Source: Sepiola atlantica (lineage: Eukaryota; Mollusca; Cephalopoda; Sepiida; Sepiolidae). Taken from it: 64,000 nucleotides of DNA. The notes under the pieces were generated by a model. The model made no database searches and had not been told where the DNA came from. It worked only from the letters and a program-made list of their open reading frames with translations. Each line of letters starts with the position of its first letter. Position 1 is the stretch's first letter. Both the position numbers and the translations under genes were made by a program. Of the stretch, positions 21,853-33,515 are shown one piece after another. The stretch is from the NCBI GenBank assembly GCA_963556195.1, contig OY744520.1, forward strand, positions 1,375,001 through 1,439,000, read 5' to 3'.

Positions 21853-21877
21853 CACACACATATATATATATATGTGT
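21820..21877. repeat. (TA)n microsatellite, two blocks
   Basis: Two TA blocks separated by GGCACACACA. Confidence 0.9.
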
Positions 21878-21884
21878 GTTGTGT

Positions 21885-22245
21885 TGCAATGTGTTCGGGT
21901 GGAGCCGGCTTCTTCCGTAGCCTGCACTATATCACAAACCATGGCGGCCTATGCATGGCGTTCCTGAGCAAGGTCGTACAGGATGGTTAACCTATCATGA
22001 TTCCACCATCGTAGGTCGATCATCTGTGAACCTTGATGACTGTTTTCTCGGTTCTTAGTTGTCCACCGAAACTCTTGCGCTACCCAGCCAGAGACGTAGG
22101 AAGGATTACCTCACAAATTGTCTCTGCCTGCAGACGACTATCTACCTGCCCAAACTATTGAAGACGGCGTTGCAATAAGACAGATATCAATGAACAGCAG
22201 TTGAGACACTGTTGACCCACCGGCAATGCAAGAATGACTGCCTTC
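21885..22245 (-). pseudogene. RTE-type LINE 3' end relic, minus strand
   Basis: On the minus strand, near the 3' end, it reads RWWNHDRLTILYDLAQERHA followed by a stop and AAMVCDIVQAT. This matches the C-terminal end of the element at 59700-60420 (WNHNWLAISYDLAQDHRAW). Further upstream it has several stops. TA arrays lie at both ends. Confidence 0.65.
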
Positions 22246-22248
22246 ACT

Positions 22249-22276
22249 GCATATATATATATATATATATATATAT
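22249..22276. repeat. (TA)n microsatellite
   Basis: About 13 TA units. Confidence 0.9.
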
Positions 22277-22313
22277 GATGAAAATTATGGAAATAATATT
22301 CCAACGTGATGGA

Positions 22314-22493
22314 AAATGAAAAAAGCAAAACCAAAATTATTTATATATTCATCAACGTTTCGTCTTTATTTCAAGACTTCCTAAGTGCAATACTTGAAAC
22401 GCACCAAATATTTTCAAATATTGTACTTACATGTTATTTCTTAAAATCAATCATTGATGAATATATAAATAATTTTGGATTTTCCTTTTTCAT
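22314..22493. repeat. palindromic element between TA arrays, arms about 45 bp
   Basis: AATGAAAAAAGCAAAACCAA plus AATTATTTATATATTCATCA at the left is mirrored at 22453-22493. An inner mirrored block, CGTTTCGTCTTTATTTCAAG with CTTGAAACG, lies nearby. It sits between TA arrays at 22249-22276 and 22495-22520. Confidence 0.8.
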
Positions 22494-22494
22494 T

Positions 22495-22520
22495 ATATAT
22501 ATATATATATATATATATAT
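22495..22520. repeat. (TA)n microsatellite
   Basis: About 13 TA units on the right flank of the palindrome. Confidence 0.9.
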
Positions 22521-23590
22521 GGGTGTGTGTCCAAATGTATATGATTAATCCTCGCATGCTTTTATTGTAATAAAAATGTGTCAACTATACAGATGAGTAA
22601 AACCAATTCCTGGGAGACATTTGTTAATCTCAAAAAGTTATTGTGCATTTCAGTTTGTGCAGCTTGCACAAAACCACACCCACTTTTCGGTTGGCTTACA
22701 TTTTCACACTCATCGCCTCAACAAAGATCAAGATTCAGATAATCCATCGGTAGTGAAAGACTCCTAGGTTCTCGTTGGAATTCTCTTTCTCTAGAGAGGG
22801 AAACTCAGACAGAAAACCTTAGGTAATTTCAGTGGGTCTGTATGTGTAATAAATACACATACAAAATTATCTGTCATTTATCTAGCTCTAAGTATTTGTT
22901 GTTTAATGTATCTCACATTTCGTATCTTTAATAAAAAATCTATTGTAGCTTTTAAAACAAATCGTTCTGTTTAAATTAGCTAACCTGAAAATTAATTCAC
23001 ATAATATTTTAAGAAAGGTTATGGTAATTTCTATTTTTTTAATTAAATAACTTGAATTAATTACTGTTAATATCAACAAAACTATTACATATAAAGACAA
23101 TAAAATTACAAATGAATAACACAAAATTGTTATTGTTATAAACTGTTTTAAAAGTACACATGCAAATTAGGCACAAATTAACTTCTTTGGGTTTTGTTCT
23201 CTACTATATACACATTATCTCAAAAGACTTATATTATTGATTAAATAACATTAAGTCGTTTTGATGGTAATATAGGTGTGATAAATGAAAATAACTTTCG
23301 CATTTATTTATATATATATATATATAGGATTTTCGGAAAATCGATGGCATAAATTTGGGATTATAGTCTGCATGTGTAAAGGGACCTCTTTGTGTGGGGG
23401 TTGCTTTTCGAATGATACTCCATTACTAGTATAAGTGCCCTTTCGGTCATGACCAAGCCTCCAAATAGCACAGTTTAAAATACCATTAACTGGGTGCCGT
23501 CCTCGTTGATATGACATTTCACAAATTGAAATTTAATTAGATGTTTACATTTTAAAAATTCAGTCCGGCGAAAGGAGGTAAAACATCTCG

Positions 23591-23596
<6 letters not shown>
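22521..23596. other. unresolved sequence
   Basis: A short (TA)n lies at 23311-23327. No supported feature otherwise. Confidence 0.4.
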
Positions 23597-23649
<53 letters not shown>

Positions 23650-23650
23650 T
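23597..23650. repeat. (TA)n microsatellite
   Basis: About 26 TA units with one ACATAT interruption. Confidence 0.9.
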
Positions 23651-23739
23651 GTTCTCGGTTGATTTACACAGTCGTTTCAGGTAAAATGGAACTTTCATTA
23701 ATTAGTAGTTCGTTAGTGTTGTTAGAGTTTAATCGCTTT

Positions 23740-24410
23740 TTTCTTGCCTTACTGAAGAAGTATTCCAGAATACATAAATATATCGATTACTGATTGCAAA
23801 AAACACACAAAAAAAGTTTGACGACAATAATAGTGAAATGTAAACGACTAATAATAATTTCGGTGACGAAACTAGGAAATAACACTGTCGTCGTATATTT
23901 TAGCCAAAATTACTGATTGAGTTTGAATCATCAGAGAAAAAATCGACTTATACTTTCGTGTTCTTTTTTCCTCTTTTTTTTAAAACAATTATAGACGCAC
24001 ACTTGTAGTTAAATGTTGCAGGTTGGAATTTGTTGATTAGACGAAAAAACAAATGAGCGACTATTCTATTTCACCAACAAATAAAATACAAATTCAATCT
24101 TGACGGAAAAAAATTTTAAACGTAACATGTGATTGTTTTTTTTTTTATTACATACACAATTATTTTAGATTTCAGTCAAACCGGGCGGAAACAAACAAAC
24201 AAATAAACAACCCCGCAACCAATTACTTTAGAATTTACAATAGAGGATTAGTTTTTCATAGCACTTTAATGTAGCTTGTTGCTTTTTTGTTAACTTACGA
24301 AGTATTCCACAATACACAAGTATATACCTAATCGTATTCTTCATGTTTTTTGTTTCCTTTTTTCTTTAACAAATTAGACTCGCTCCTATGTTGGGGTCCG
24401 GAGACACGTG

Positions 24411-24442
<32 letters not shown>

Positions 24443-25303
24443 AGAATTTACAGTGGAGAATTAGTTTTGTATTTACCTTTAATGTGGTGGTACAAGGATG
24501 AGCGGCCCTTTTGAGCTGGATTTTCTCACATTGAAAACCTGACTTTGCCCCTTTGGGGAGACAAGTAAATCAAGACAATGGTGTTGTCACATTGAAATGT
24601 AACTGCAGCCATTAGAAAAAAGTGTGTCGTCAATCAAATCTGATCCCTACCGAGTTTGATAGGTGCTTATGGAATCACAGGCTTGAAAGATTGTAGAAAG
24701 GTCAAAAAGCTGTCTTTCTCTCTCTCTCTCTCTTTCAGCATGTGTATTCTTGCCTCGTTCTTCCTCTCTCTTGACTGTGAGAGAGAGAGGGCAGTATTAA
24801 GCAGTTTGTATGGGTTTTTTTGTCGCATAGGAAAGACGTGCGAGCCAACTCTTGAGTTCTTATGTTTTCCGTAATCTGAAAATTAATGCCATATTTTTAT
24901 ATATAAAATGATGTTCGCTTCTTTATTACACTTGTTCACTTTCCAGCATGAGGTCCCAAATAAGTTCAGATAATTAATTCTCTAGAGAGAATTAATGATG
25001 CTAAAAACTTGCCAAACACACAACCATGGGATTAACCCCTTCAGGAAAGGGGCTAGTAGTCCGTGCCAAGACGATAAGAGCTCTTCCAGAGATGTCCTCA
25101 GGGTTCAAACACACAAAGATATATTCGTCGCACAACGATAGTGTTACTATGTAACTTGTTGCTGTTTTTTTATTAAATTACTTTCGAAGTATTCAGGAAT
25201 ACATAAATATTTAAAAAATTACTGTACTTCGTTTCATTCTCTTAGTTTAATTTCTTAATTAAATATACTTTACAGGGCAATTCCGGGACACGGGTCCAGC
25301 TAG
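23740..25303 (+). mobile_element. Helitron-like region: repeated internal blocks and a 3' terminus
   Basis: The block 'AAGTATTC(C/A)…GAATACATAAATAT' with a preceding 'TTGTTGC' or 'CTTGCC' stretch recurs at about 23755, 24298 and 25188. The block 'TTTAGAATTTACA' recurs at 24226 and 24440. The last block is followed at 25283-25303 by CCGGGACACGGGTCCAGCTAG|T, a GC-rich hairpin plus CTAG before T, as in Helitrons. This suggests several partial copies. (CA)n at 24411-24438 and (CT)n at 24716-24734 interrupt them. Confidence 0.45.
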
Positions 25304-25304
25304 T

Positions 25305-25829
25305 TATAAGTATAGATGTATTCAATAGTATCGAAGATATATATTCCATAAAGTAACGATTAAATGCATAAGCTCTTATATCAATAAGGTCTAACAATCG
25401 ATCAATGATTGCCAGTTCTGAAAATCTCAACCAAGATCTCTAGACTGAATATGGAATCTCGAGATTGAAAACATAATCTCTAATCTTGATTTCTAGAATT
25501 AGGTAAATCATCTTAAAAATGTCCTGGCGTTATTTTTTAGCATGTGTATTTTTTAGATTATTTTTTGACAAGATTCAATTATAATAGATATTTATTTCTA
25601 ACATTCAACATTCTTCTTCGTGCTGCATTTGCATTTCTGGGAAAAAATACTGTGCAAAATAAATCTGATCCAAAAGCAAGTTCAACAACCGGGCATTGGT
25701 TTGGATGTCTGCATTACTCACATGGAAGCAGCCAAAATTTTCTTCAACTGAAGCAGGGGCGTTCTGGTGTCTGAATCGATTAGTCTAAATAAAACTAAGT
25801 GCAAAGAAATGGGATTCTAGTTGAAGAGT
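25305..25829. other. unresolved sequence
   Basis: The open frame at 25544-25774 may include a short, unidentifiable upstream part of the hAT relic that follows. Confidence 0.35.
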
Positions 25830-26405
25830 TAATTAGAAGAAAGAGAGAGCTACCTGGAGAAACTGAAGATGATATTGATCAAATGCTTGAGCAAAAAGTT
25901 AAGAGATCTATACGAATGTCATGATCGGATTGTTACTGAACTGGAAGCAAGATTTGACTCTGTTTCATCTGCGAACTGTCTTCTCAAGTAATCCAAGAAG
26001 ATATTAACGAGTTGCAAGAAAGATTTAATAGTCTTTTTAAAGAATACGCTAGGGACTTGGATGTTTCTGTATTGCCTTTGGAAGTTCTTTGTCTTCGGGA
26101 CCGAGGAGAAAAGTGGTATACGTCTAACAGTAATGACCAAATACTCGGCTATTGAATGGCTGAGGAGGATCCATCAAGCAATGTCAAATATTGTTATTGA
26201 CTCTTAGTTTCTGTTGCCACCGCGGACAGAGAAGCTTCTCAAAACTAAAGCTTATTAAAACCTATTAAGGATCGAACATGTTGCAAAATCGCCTTTCGAA
26301 TGTGTTGCTCTTATCAATTTAGCATGAAGTTGTGGATCTGATAGATTTTAACAAAATAATAACTGATTTTCTTCTACAAAAGCTTGCCAAATCAAAATGC
26401 AATAA
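25830..26405 (+). pseudogene. decayed hAT-superfamily transposase, C-terminal part
   Basis: Three readable stretches in changing frames: REL PGETEDDIDQMLE near 25845, then NELQERFNSLFKEYARDLDV at about 26007 followed by SVLPLEVLCLRDRGEKW, and finally SKLKLIKTY…MLQNRLSNVLLLSI…HEVVDLIDFNKIIT at 26238-26360. The last block is the hAT dimerisation region as found in ZMYM1-like domesticated and transposon proteins. Several stops and frameshifts are present. No terminal inverted repeats were located. Confidence 0.7.
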
Positions 26406-26497
26406 ATCTGTTTATCAGCTAATTAAAAAATGTATTTTTTCAATCAACATCTGTACACCACTGCCCAGCACTATTTCAAAATACCTTTTTTCGGTCT

Positions 26498-26640
26498 ATA
26501 TAAAGTTAGGTGTGTGTTGTTTCTGTTTATATATTTGTATGTACAGGAATTATTCTTAAATTAATTAATCGATTATTATACTAGGCGTACGGGTGGATAA
26601 TGTGGGCTATATTAGTTCAATTAAGTTTTGGGTAAAGAGA
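26498..26640 (+). mobile_element. possible Helitron-like 5' end, family H-like
   Basis: TCTATATAAAGTTAGGTGTG has the TC + TATATAAAG start seen at 39353. It is followed by TATTTGTATGTACAGGAATT and a 'ATAATGTGGGC' stretch, similar to family H at 29340 and 39680. No 3' end was found. Confidence 0.4.
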
Positions 26641-27590
26641 GGGTGGAATCCATCCATGAATTATAATACCTTCGAATTTTGTGAAAATTTTTACAATAGG
26701 TATTCGACATCAATTAATAAATAGTCCCCAAATCTTTGGAGTATTTGTAAGAGCAGAATTTTAAGTGCCATAATATGGACACAACTGCTCATTTGAAAAT
26801 ACAAATATATCAGATGTGCATTGAATTTGATCCATAGTCATTAGACATCAATTAGCAAGATTTCCTGAATTTTAATTATTTTATACCTCTTAAGCTTAAA
26901 CCTTAAATTTGAGATTTTTTAGAATCAAAATGATGTAATCGATTTTTATCAAAATTAGGATTCTAGACATAAGGTTGAGTATCATATATCTTGATTTTAA
27001 TTTTCCTAAGATTATATAAAAACGGTGCAAAACTGTTTTGTACAGGGAATTCATTTTTTTTAACCCTAACCTAACCTGGTTTTGCATTTATATGCTTTAG
27101 TGTCGTCTGCCTTTTAACATTTTTTTGTGGCTTTCAAATCGTAAACTGCTTAGGCCATTTCTAGTTTGTTCCGTAAATTGTAATCAGAGACAATCGGAAA
27201 CATTTGTGTCAATATGGGCCATTTTCTGTAGAAGCCCCTAAATTAGTAGATAAACAGACATTGTTAGCTGCAGGGAAAATAATTGGATAGATGCGATTTT
27301 CTAGTATTCATAGGCAACTAATCTAGAAGAAGAAAACTTAAATGCATCAATCAGTTCTCCACATCTCACCTCAGTTTGTGCCTCTGGAATAACTCAGTGG
27401 TGAAAGTTGACTTTTTTTGTGCTAATTAAGCCTGACCTTAAGCAAAGTCGTCAGTCATTTGATGGATCAATGAAATGAAAGTCGACAACCTCATAATTGA
27501 CTGAAATGTGTGTAAACAGTCACTTCATGTTTGCTTCTTCGTATTGACATTCAAGCGACAAATATTGGGTTATTCAAAATGCATTTAAAT
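26641..27590. other. mostly unresolved AT-rich sequence
   Basis: 27095-27195 is the second copy of the dispersed repeat at 12955-13080 (TTTAGTGTCGTCTGCC). No gene signal. Confidence 0.4.
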
Positions 27591-27650
27591 CTCTCTATAT
27601 ATAAAGTAAAGTGCTATTTGTGTTTTTACATATGCCTTCTATAGTAGATA
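27591..27650 (+). mobile_element. possible Helitron-like 5' end
   Basis: A|TCTCTCTATATATAAAGTAA gives the A|TC junction followed by TATATAAAG. No partner 3' end was found. Confidence 0.3.
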
Positions 27651-27984
27651 TCTTAACTTAAATTTCTCTGAGATCATTGTAAATATCACCTAATTTCTGA
27701 ATGACAAATTCTATAATTTGTATCACTATCTTAGATAATTCTGTAGGCAAGTTAACAATATGCTTTATCCTTTAATTAATCGTTCAAATTTCCTTACTAC
27801 TACTTCTAACATAGTTTTTAATTAGGCCTCATACTATAACCTTCTAACCTATTAGATATAGTTTTTAATTAGGCCTTGTACTAAAACTTTTATGGCCAAT
27901 TCCTCTACCAGTGATATTTGAACTTCAGAAACTTTTACATTTTCCCATTGTTTGATTAGATATGTTTGTTTGTTTTTTTTTTGT

Positions 27985-28115
27985 TTTTTTTACATAGTTC
28001 ACCCCAAACAAGGCAAGTTGCTACTGTAGACGTAAGGAGCTATTGAGAATTAGGGCGAAAATTTAGGGTGTCATCCTAAATTGGGAGCTGTGCAGTGAGA
28101 TGCTTGTTAACCTTA
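27985..28115 (-). repeat. LINE-A 3' UTR fragment, minus strand
   Basis: TTCACCCCAAACAAGGCAAG, then GTAAGGAGCTATTGAGAATT and GGTGTCATCCTAAATTGGGA correspond to the 3' UTR of the LINE-A copy at 31015-31150. No coding part is retained. Confidence 0.65.
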
Positions 28116-28449
28116 GTTTTAAATGTTACTAATTCTCACTTCTAATAACTCTTAAATATTGTATAGAATAATATTTATCCCGAATTGAAATTTTAACCGT
28201 ATAAAGTTTGATTTAATATTATCAACTCCCTTCATCGTTTCTATTTGCTGTATAAATGGGAACATCGATCTTTATTCCATTGATGCTATCTATATGCTTT
28301 TACTTTTGATTCTGTGTCAATACCCTGTGCTGACGATGAGATCTAATATCAATAACACATATGGTCTCTGAAACGATCGTACACAGACAGTTATGTTGAA
28401 TTCTTGTAACGCGATTTGATCATGTAATTGTGGTTACATGGGTCTATGT

Positions 28450-28480
<31 letters not shown>

Positions 28481-29299
28481 AGGAGAGGTAGTTTGTATTT
28501 TTTATATATAAATATATGGCACTTCGTCGGTGGGTTCAAATATAAAATATTCAGGAAAAAAAAATAAGTAATTAAAATAATAAAAAAACAATCAGTTGTT
28601 ATAGTTTTAGTTTTATTAGATTTGCTGCGGATATTAATATTTACTGCGTTATAAGCAATGTTGCCACACACACGTTTTTTTAAATTTGAAACACCTACCA
28701 TTTGACAAAGAGGCGTTCCTCGAAATATATTATGGAACATGGTCACACACATTACATCAGTGTTCAAGTCTTGCCTAATCAAGTAAGATTTGCTATATAG
28801 GAAAAAGAAAGAATTTTAATTCAAAAAAATATATAAAGTAAAATCACTTGTTTTTGTCTTACTTCTCAATGCCGACATATTTCCATTTCTTGCATTGTGA
28901 TAGTCTTCTAATACTTATATATATATATGTCATTATTTTTGCAAATTAATATATATTATATATAATATATATTAATTTGCCAAAAATATGCCTCATACCT
29001 GAATTATAATTCATTAAATACATTCCACATAAAGTTGCAAAAATGTATGTAATCACCCTTACACTTAAAAACCCCATTTTCCCCAAAAGGCAAGAGCTTA
29101 AAAATGTGTTTATATCGTTTACAAAGTTACAAATTATTTTAATCTTTTTGACTTACAAATTTTAGGAGCCAAAATTCTATTGTAGTTAAATTCATATAAA
29201 ATTTCAATTTTCCAATGATTTTCTCACCAAGATTCAACTTGAAAAAAGCCTTCAGTATTCAGTTAAAACAAAGGACATCTCATCCTCCTCCATCATCCA
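28116..29299. other. unresolved AT-rich sequence with (TA)n and a short palindrome
   Basis: (TA)n at 28449-28477. A perfect hairpin at about 28940-28988, with GCAAATTAATATATATTA facing its inverse. Open frames here have no protein-like character. Confidence 0.45.
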
Positions 29300-29480
29300 T
29301 TAGGTTTGCGTGTGTATATATATATATATATATATATGTAAGTTAGGTATATATATTTATATGTACAGGATAATCTCCCAAACTAATGAATTTAGGAATA
29401 TATATTCTAGACAACACGGTGAGTAACATGGGCACATTATTGTTTTTCCTCTTGCCGTCAGCCATTTTTATTTTATTCTT
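29300..29480 (+). repeat. dispersed repeat family H, copy 1
   Basis: After (TA)n at 29315-29337, the blocks TATGTACAGGATAATCTCCC, GAATATATATTCTAGACAAC and GTAACATGGGCACATTATT match three copies at 39680-40230. Probably an internal part of a Helitron-like element. Confidence 0.6.
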
Positions 29481-29525
29481 AATTAGTATTGTCTGTAGTG
29501 TAGATTGAACATTCAATTTCTGGAC

Positions 29526-29690
29526 GAGTGTCACCTAGAACTGATTGTAACTTAACACCTTTATCCGTTGCATCACGTTCAGTTTGAAATTCCATATTCC
29601 TGATGTTACATCAGTCGAAACGTGATAACATCAAAGATGAGAACAGTAGTCCAAATAATACAAATTATCAATCCTCATCTAAAAAAATAT
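29526..29690 (+). repeat. Fb1 foldback element, right half with tRNA-like remnant
   Basis: GTCACCTAGAACTGATTGTA and CTTTATCCGTTGCATCACG are the inverse of the tRNA-Arg-like head. CATCAGTCGAAACGTGATAA and GATGAGAACAGTAGTCCAAA are the right arm. The left arm is missing. Confidence 0.65.
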
Positions 29691-30529
29691 TAGCTTATTC
29701 TGTCTAAACTTGCAATCATTCTTAAACTAAACTTGCAATTATTCTTAAACTAAACTTGCAATTAATTACGATGTAATTTCTGCAAATTAAGTCTCCCATT
29801 TTCTCTGTAAATTGTGTACAAGTTTATAATATGTTCATATGAATCTTAAAAATAGGTTTTTGTTTTCTTAAAAAACCCGAGTGGAATGTCGATTTCAAAT
29901 AGTTGACATTCCAAACGGTTTTATTCATTGATATTTTCACCATTTTTCTTGGATTTCTAATTCTATTTATAGATTTTTTTTTAAAATTTGTTTCACTTAT
30001 TTCAAATTGCAGCCACAAAAAGATTATAATGACATCTTTCGTATCAAAGGCCAGATCTGGAAGATTAAAACCCTAAATATGATAACTTCACATTTGGTGT
30101 CAGTGTAGGTTATTTTTATTTTTTTTTGTTTTTGTTTTTTGAGGGGGGGGGGGTATTTATTTATTTAAAAAAATCTTATCAGATTTAACGAGTTGAAAGT
30201 CTTGGTTCTTACAAAAACGCTCCACTCAGTCTTTAGAGACAATGAATACCCCTGTAATGGTAATTGTGTTGGGAATCAATTGAGAGAAGCAAAGAAAAGT
30301 CTAGGACGACTGGAAACCATGTTTAGAGATAAACGGAAAGCTCTCTCACAGACAACACCTGGTAGTCACCCATTTAAGTAGTGACCAGGCTCAACGTTGC
30401 TGAACTTCAGTAGTGATCTCACAAGAACCAGTGTATCAACATGATTATGTTGCATCTAGTAATCACTTTATATTTGTCTACAAAGCACAATTCTTAAAAT
30501 GCAACAAGTTCATTTGCCTACAGTTATTT
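29691..30529. other. unresolved sequence
   Basis: A (TTAAACTAAACTTGCAA)-type direct repeat occurs three times at about 29708-29765. T-rich and G12 tracts lie near 30120-30152. No gene. Confidence 0.4.
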
Positions 30530-30685
30530 GAATGCAGGTTATCTTACCCATAACGACAGGGAGGCATTTGGGGTTCCTACCTTTCTAATAGTATTAGTGT
30601 ATGATAACAATATCAGCAAGGATTTGAACTCTGCATAGTCTGTAATAGTATCCATTGGGCCAATAACTCACACTCCAGATGGCAA
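30530..30685 (-). repeat. tRNA-derived SINE, minus strand
   Basis: On the minus strand, TTATTGGCCCAATGGATACT supplies an A box and GCAGAGTTCAAATCCTTGCT a B-box-like motif about 35 nt on, as in tRNA-derived SINE heads. The downstream body is short and diverged. Confidence 0.5.
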
Positions 30686-30879
30686 TGAATGCTTTTTATA
30701 AACTATTTTTTACTTTATGCAAATTCTTTTTATAGTTCAGGTAGATTTTAAAAAAAGTTAATCTTCACATGGTAGAGAAAAAACAATTTTTGAAATTTTG
30801 CTTTCAGCAGGAGGTGGGGAGGGGCTTCTTCCAAGTTATGATTTATAGAAATAGGCTGCTTCATTAACAGATATGTGTC

Positions 30880-30990
30880 ATATATATATATATATATACT
30901 AGACGAATACCTGTCCCAGGACGGATAAAGTTCATTCTCCGAACATAAGTTTTGCACCACTTTCATGCCCTTCTACAGAGATTCAAAATA
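30880..30990 (-). mobile_element. Helitron-like 3' end, minus strand, beside a (TA)n array
   Basis: On the minus strand, ATCCGTCCTGGGACAGGTAT forms a degenerate hairpin followed by TCGTCTAG|T at 30899-30902. The adjacent interior, with 'TTTGCACCACTTTCATG', resembles 'TTTGCATCACTTCCAT' next to the end at 46903. (TA)n at 30880-30898 is the insertion flank. Confidence 0.45.
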
Positions 30991-31014
30991 AAGGTATAAT
31001 GATACTAAACATTG

Positions 31015-31480
31015 TTTTGTTTTGTGAACATATTTCACCCCAAACAGGGCTGGCCGCCACTGTAAACGTAAGGGGTTACTGAGAATTAGGATGTAAGTTT
31101 TGGGTGTCATCCTAAGTTGGGAGCAGTATAGCGAGATGTCTGTTTAGTTTTAAACCTCTGCATGTCGGTACAGTCGGGGAAACAGAGAGCAGGAAGGGAG
31201 TTCTAGAGGCCGGCAGCACGAGGAAAGAAGCTATTGGAGTAGAAGGCTCTCCAGCATCTGGGGACCTCCACACTGAATGGATGGGATTTAGCTGATTGTC
31301 GAGTTGGTCTATTGTATTTACGTCGAGGAGGCACCAGAGTAGCAAGTTCATCAGAGCACAATCCATTAAACTAACAAGTACAAGGATGCAACATTGCGGC
31401 TTGGTTTATAGTATGACTGTGTGACTCTTTTTTGGACCTTGTCTATGAGGGAGAGACTCGTGGATGGTGCACCATCCTTA
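31015..31480 (-). pseudogene. LINE-A reverse-transcriptase C-terminus and 3' UTR, minus strand
   Basis: On the minus strand the order is DGAPSTSLSLIDKVQKRV (the '.GAP…L..VQ.R' thumb motif of CR1/jockey-type LINEs), then SNSFFPRAAGL, a stop and NSLPA, then DCTDMQRFKTN-like residues in another frame. The 3' UTR ends at about 31020 (TTCACCCCAAACAGGGC). Two frameshifts and at least two stops make it dead. Confidence 0.75.
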
Positions 31481-31564
31481 TTCCAATTTTGATCAAAGTC
31501 CATTACATGATTTGAATTCTAGAAAATGTCTAAAATTTAAGAAGTGAAATTCAGGGAACCAGTC

Positions 31565-31785
31565 AAATCAAATGTATTGGCAAAGAATAGTAAAGTGTAA
31601 CAAGCCAATTATGGACAAGATGTGTACATCTATATCTATACACCGTCTGAATGTTTTGTCCAAGGCGACTTTAATCCTGGATGTGATAGACATTGTCACT
31701 ACCTTTGGTAGGATGTTCCATGAAGCAGAATCACGGACAGAGAATGCTACCTTTCTTATAAAGAGATGAAAGTGTAACAATAATC
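31565..31785 (-). pseudogene. second non-LTR retrotransposon C-terminal fragment, minus strand
   Basis: It reads LFIRKVAFSVRDSASWNILP and then …TSRIKVALDKTF. This is the '.FS.R….WN.LP…..V..FK..LD..' tail found at the end of many LINE reverse transcriptases. It differs from LINE-A in sequence and is interrupted upstream. No 3' UTR can be assigned. Confidence 0.5.
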
Positions 31786-31789
31786 TTTA

Positions 31790-32725
31790 TACTTTATTTC
31801 CAATAAGTTTATCGAAACAATGAACTTTAGAAAAAAGGGAATAACAAGAATAAACGTTTGTTTTTCTATTTTCTTCTGTTGTTTGTTTAAATCCTGACTT
31901 TTCCTACAGAAGATCAGTTTGTTCCTCTCTTTTACTCTGGACTCCTTTTTACTTCACAAAACAAATAAAGAATTTAAACCTCTGGTCGCAGATTGAATAT
32001 CAAGATCTGACCTGGTCACTCGGTCAAAATGTTAAATGGAAATCTAATTATGGCCTGAGATTATCCGATATCAGTTTCCTTCGTTTGTTTTTGTTTGCTT
32101 TTTCTCTTTCCATATTCAACTCTTGTTCTTTTCTGTAGAGAAGTATTTAAAACTAACACAAAACTTTCAATAGTTTTAGTCCAATTAGTTTTTAAGTAAA
32201 GAAAAATAAAAGTAATGGATACCATTACGTTTTAATAAATGTGTTATGCTGTGTTCAAATCCTAGTATAGGGTCTATTTTATTTATTTTAGTTTTATTAA
32301 GTATGAAATTGTTTTTGATTCGAAACAATGTAAATATTTTGAAAATATTCTTAAATACAGAATCCTTTGTGAAAGCATTACCCTGCACCACTGCCAGCAA
32401 GATCTACTTGATGTAAGGAGCTAAAAAGAATGAAAGATGATTAACGCAAAGACAATTGGAAAAGGATCCACAACTCCAGAAATCTCCCTGGACTCTGGAG
32501 TAAAAATAAATCTGCAAGAAAAGAATATTTGGTGAAATAGAAAGTATCTACTTCATTATGGCTGCCGTATATAAAATCAGAAATTGCAAACCGGTGTTTT
32601 CGGTCGTTTTTTTTAATAATTTGTTACTAATGTAACAAATTATAAAATCAAACTGATTTTTAAAATTGGAAATTTATTTTTAATCTTGAAAATATTTTTA
32701 GAGCTAGTTTACTTTGAAGTAAATT
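31790..32725. other. unresolved AT-rich sequence
   Basis: No supported feature. Open frames on the minus strand at 32185-32400 are low complexity. Confidence 0.4.
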
Positions 32726-32729
32726 TCTA

Positions 32730-32792
32730 ATTCGGACGCATGCCAACATGTAAAACGGACGTTAAACCGAATATGATTATGATGATGGAAAT
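32730..32792 (+). repeat. cephalopod-type SINE 3' tail
   Basis: GCATGCCAACATGTAAAACG, GACGTTAAACCGAATATGAT and a short TGATTATGATGATGG run. The same tail is found at 45760-45812 and inverted at 46968-47020. Only the 3' part is present. Confidence 0.65.
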
Positions 32793-33069
32793 ATTAACAT
32801 AATCTAATAACTTGTCTTGTTATTTCTAATATATACAAAATAAATGTTTTGAGTTTTTGAGATTTCTTAAAATTTAAAATTCCTTTCTTAAAATTCCTGT
32901 TTTCACCAACTTTCAAATTTTCTTTTCTGTTTGTAATTGTGAATTTTCTGTAATTATCGCGTTTATTTGGAATTCACTTATTTGCTTAATATATTTGGTT
33001 AGAAATATTCCCTGATTTTCATAAGGTTGCTAAAATAATTTGATTACCAAAACATGGGAAATCACTTGT

Positions 33070-33515
33070 TTTGATTATTCGGTCTACAGTTGTCATCTTG
33101 GATGTTATTTTACAACGTTTCAGCCAATGTAATCTCCGACTTCTTCAGGTGCATCTCGTCAGAACTAAGGAATCTGTACAGAATTTCAAACGAAACTCTG
33201 TATTTAATCCATGGGAGTAGCTTACTCTCATTCAATCAGCCACGACCGGGTAGAAGTCTTAAGTAATTTGTAATTGTATTCTTAGTATCGCCCTTACTGA
33301 GGATTGAACCTTCAACATCCAGAAGACTGTCACTTAGAACTGATTATTATTTAGCATTTTAGCTGGTCCTTGTGGCATACAGATTCCAGAGTTCGACGAG
33401 ACATACTTATAGGGCGGAGGTTACATTAATGGAAATGTTTAAAATAACATCCAAGATGAGAATAGTAGTCCGAATAATCCAAATAATCCAAATTATCAAT
33501 CCTCATCTCAAAAAT
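33070..33515. repeat. Fb1 foldback element with tRNA-like core
   Basis: The left arm (GTCATCTTGGATGTTATTTT, CGTTTCAGCCAATGTAATCT, CCGACTTCTTCAGGTGCATC) is mirrored by the right arm (CAGAGTTCGACGAGACATAC, GGAGGTTACATTAATGGAAA, ACATCCAAGATGAGAATAGT). Between them, on the minus strand, is a tRNA-Arg-like unit: ATGCCACAAGGACCAGC-side head, then TGGATGTTGAAGGTTCAATC with the B box GGTTCAATCC. No protein is encoded. Confidence 0.8.
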
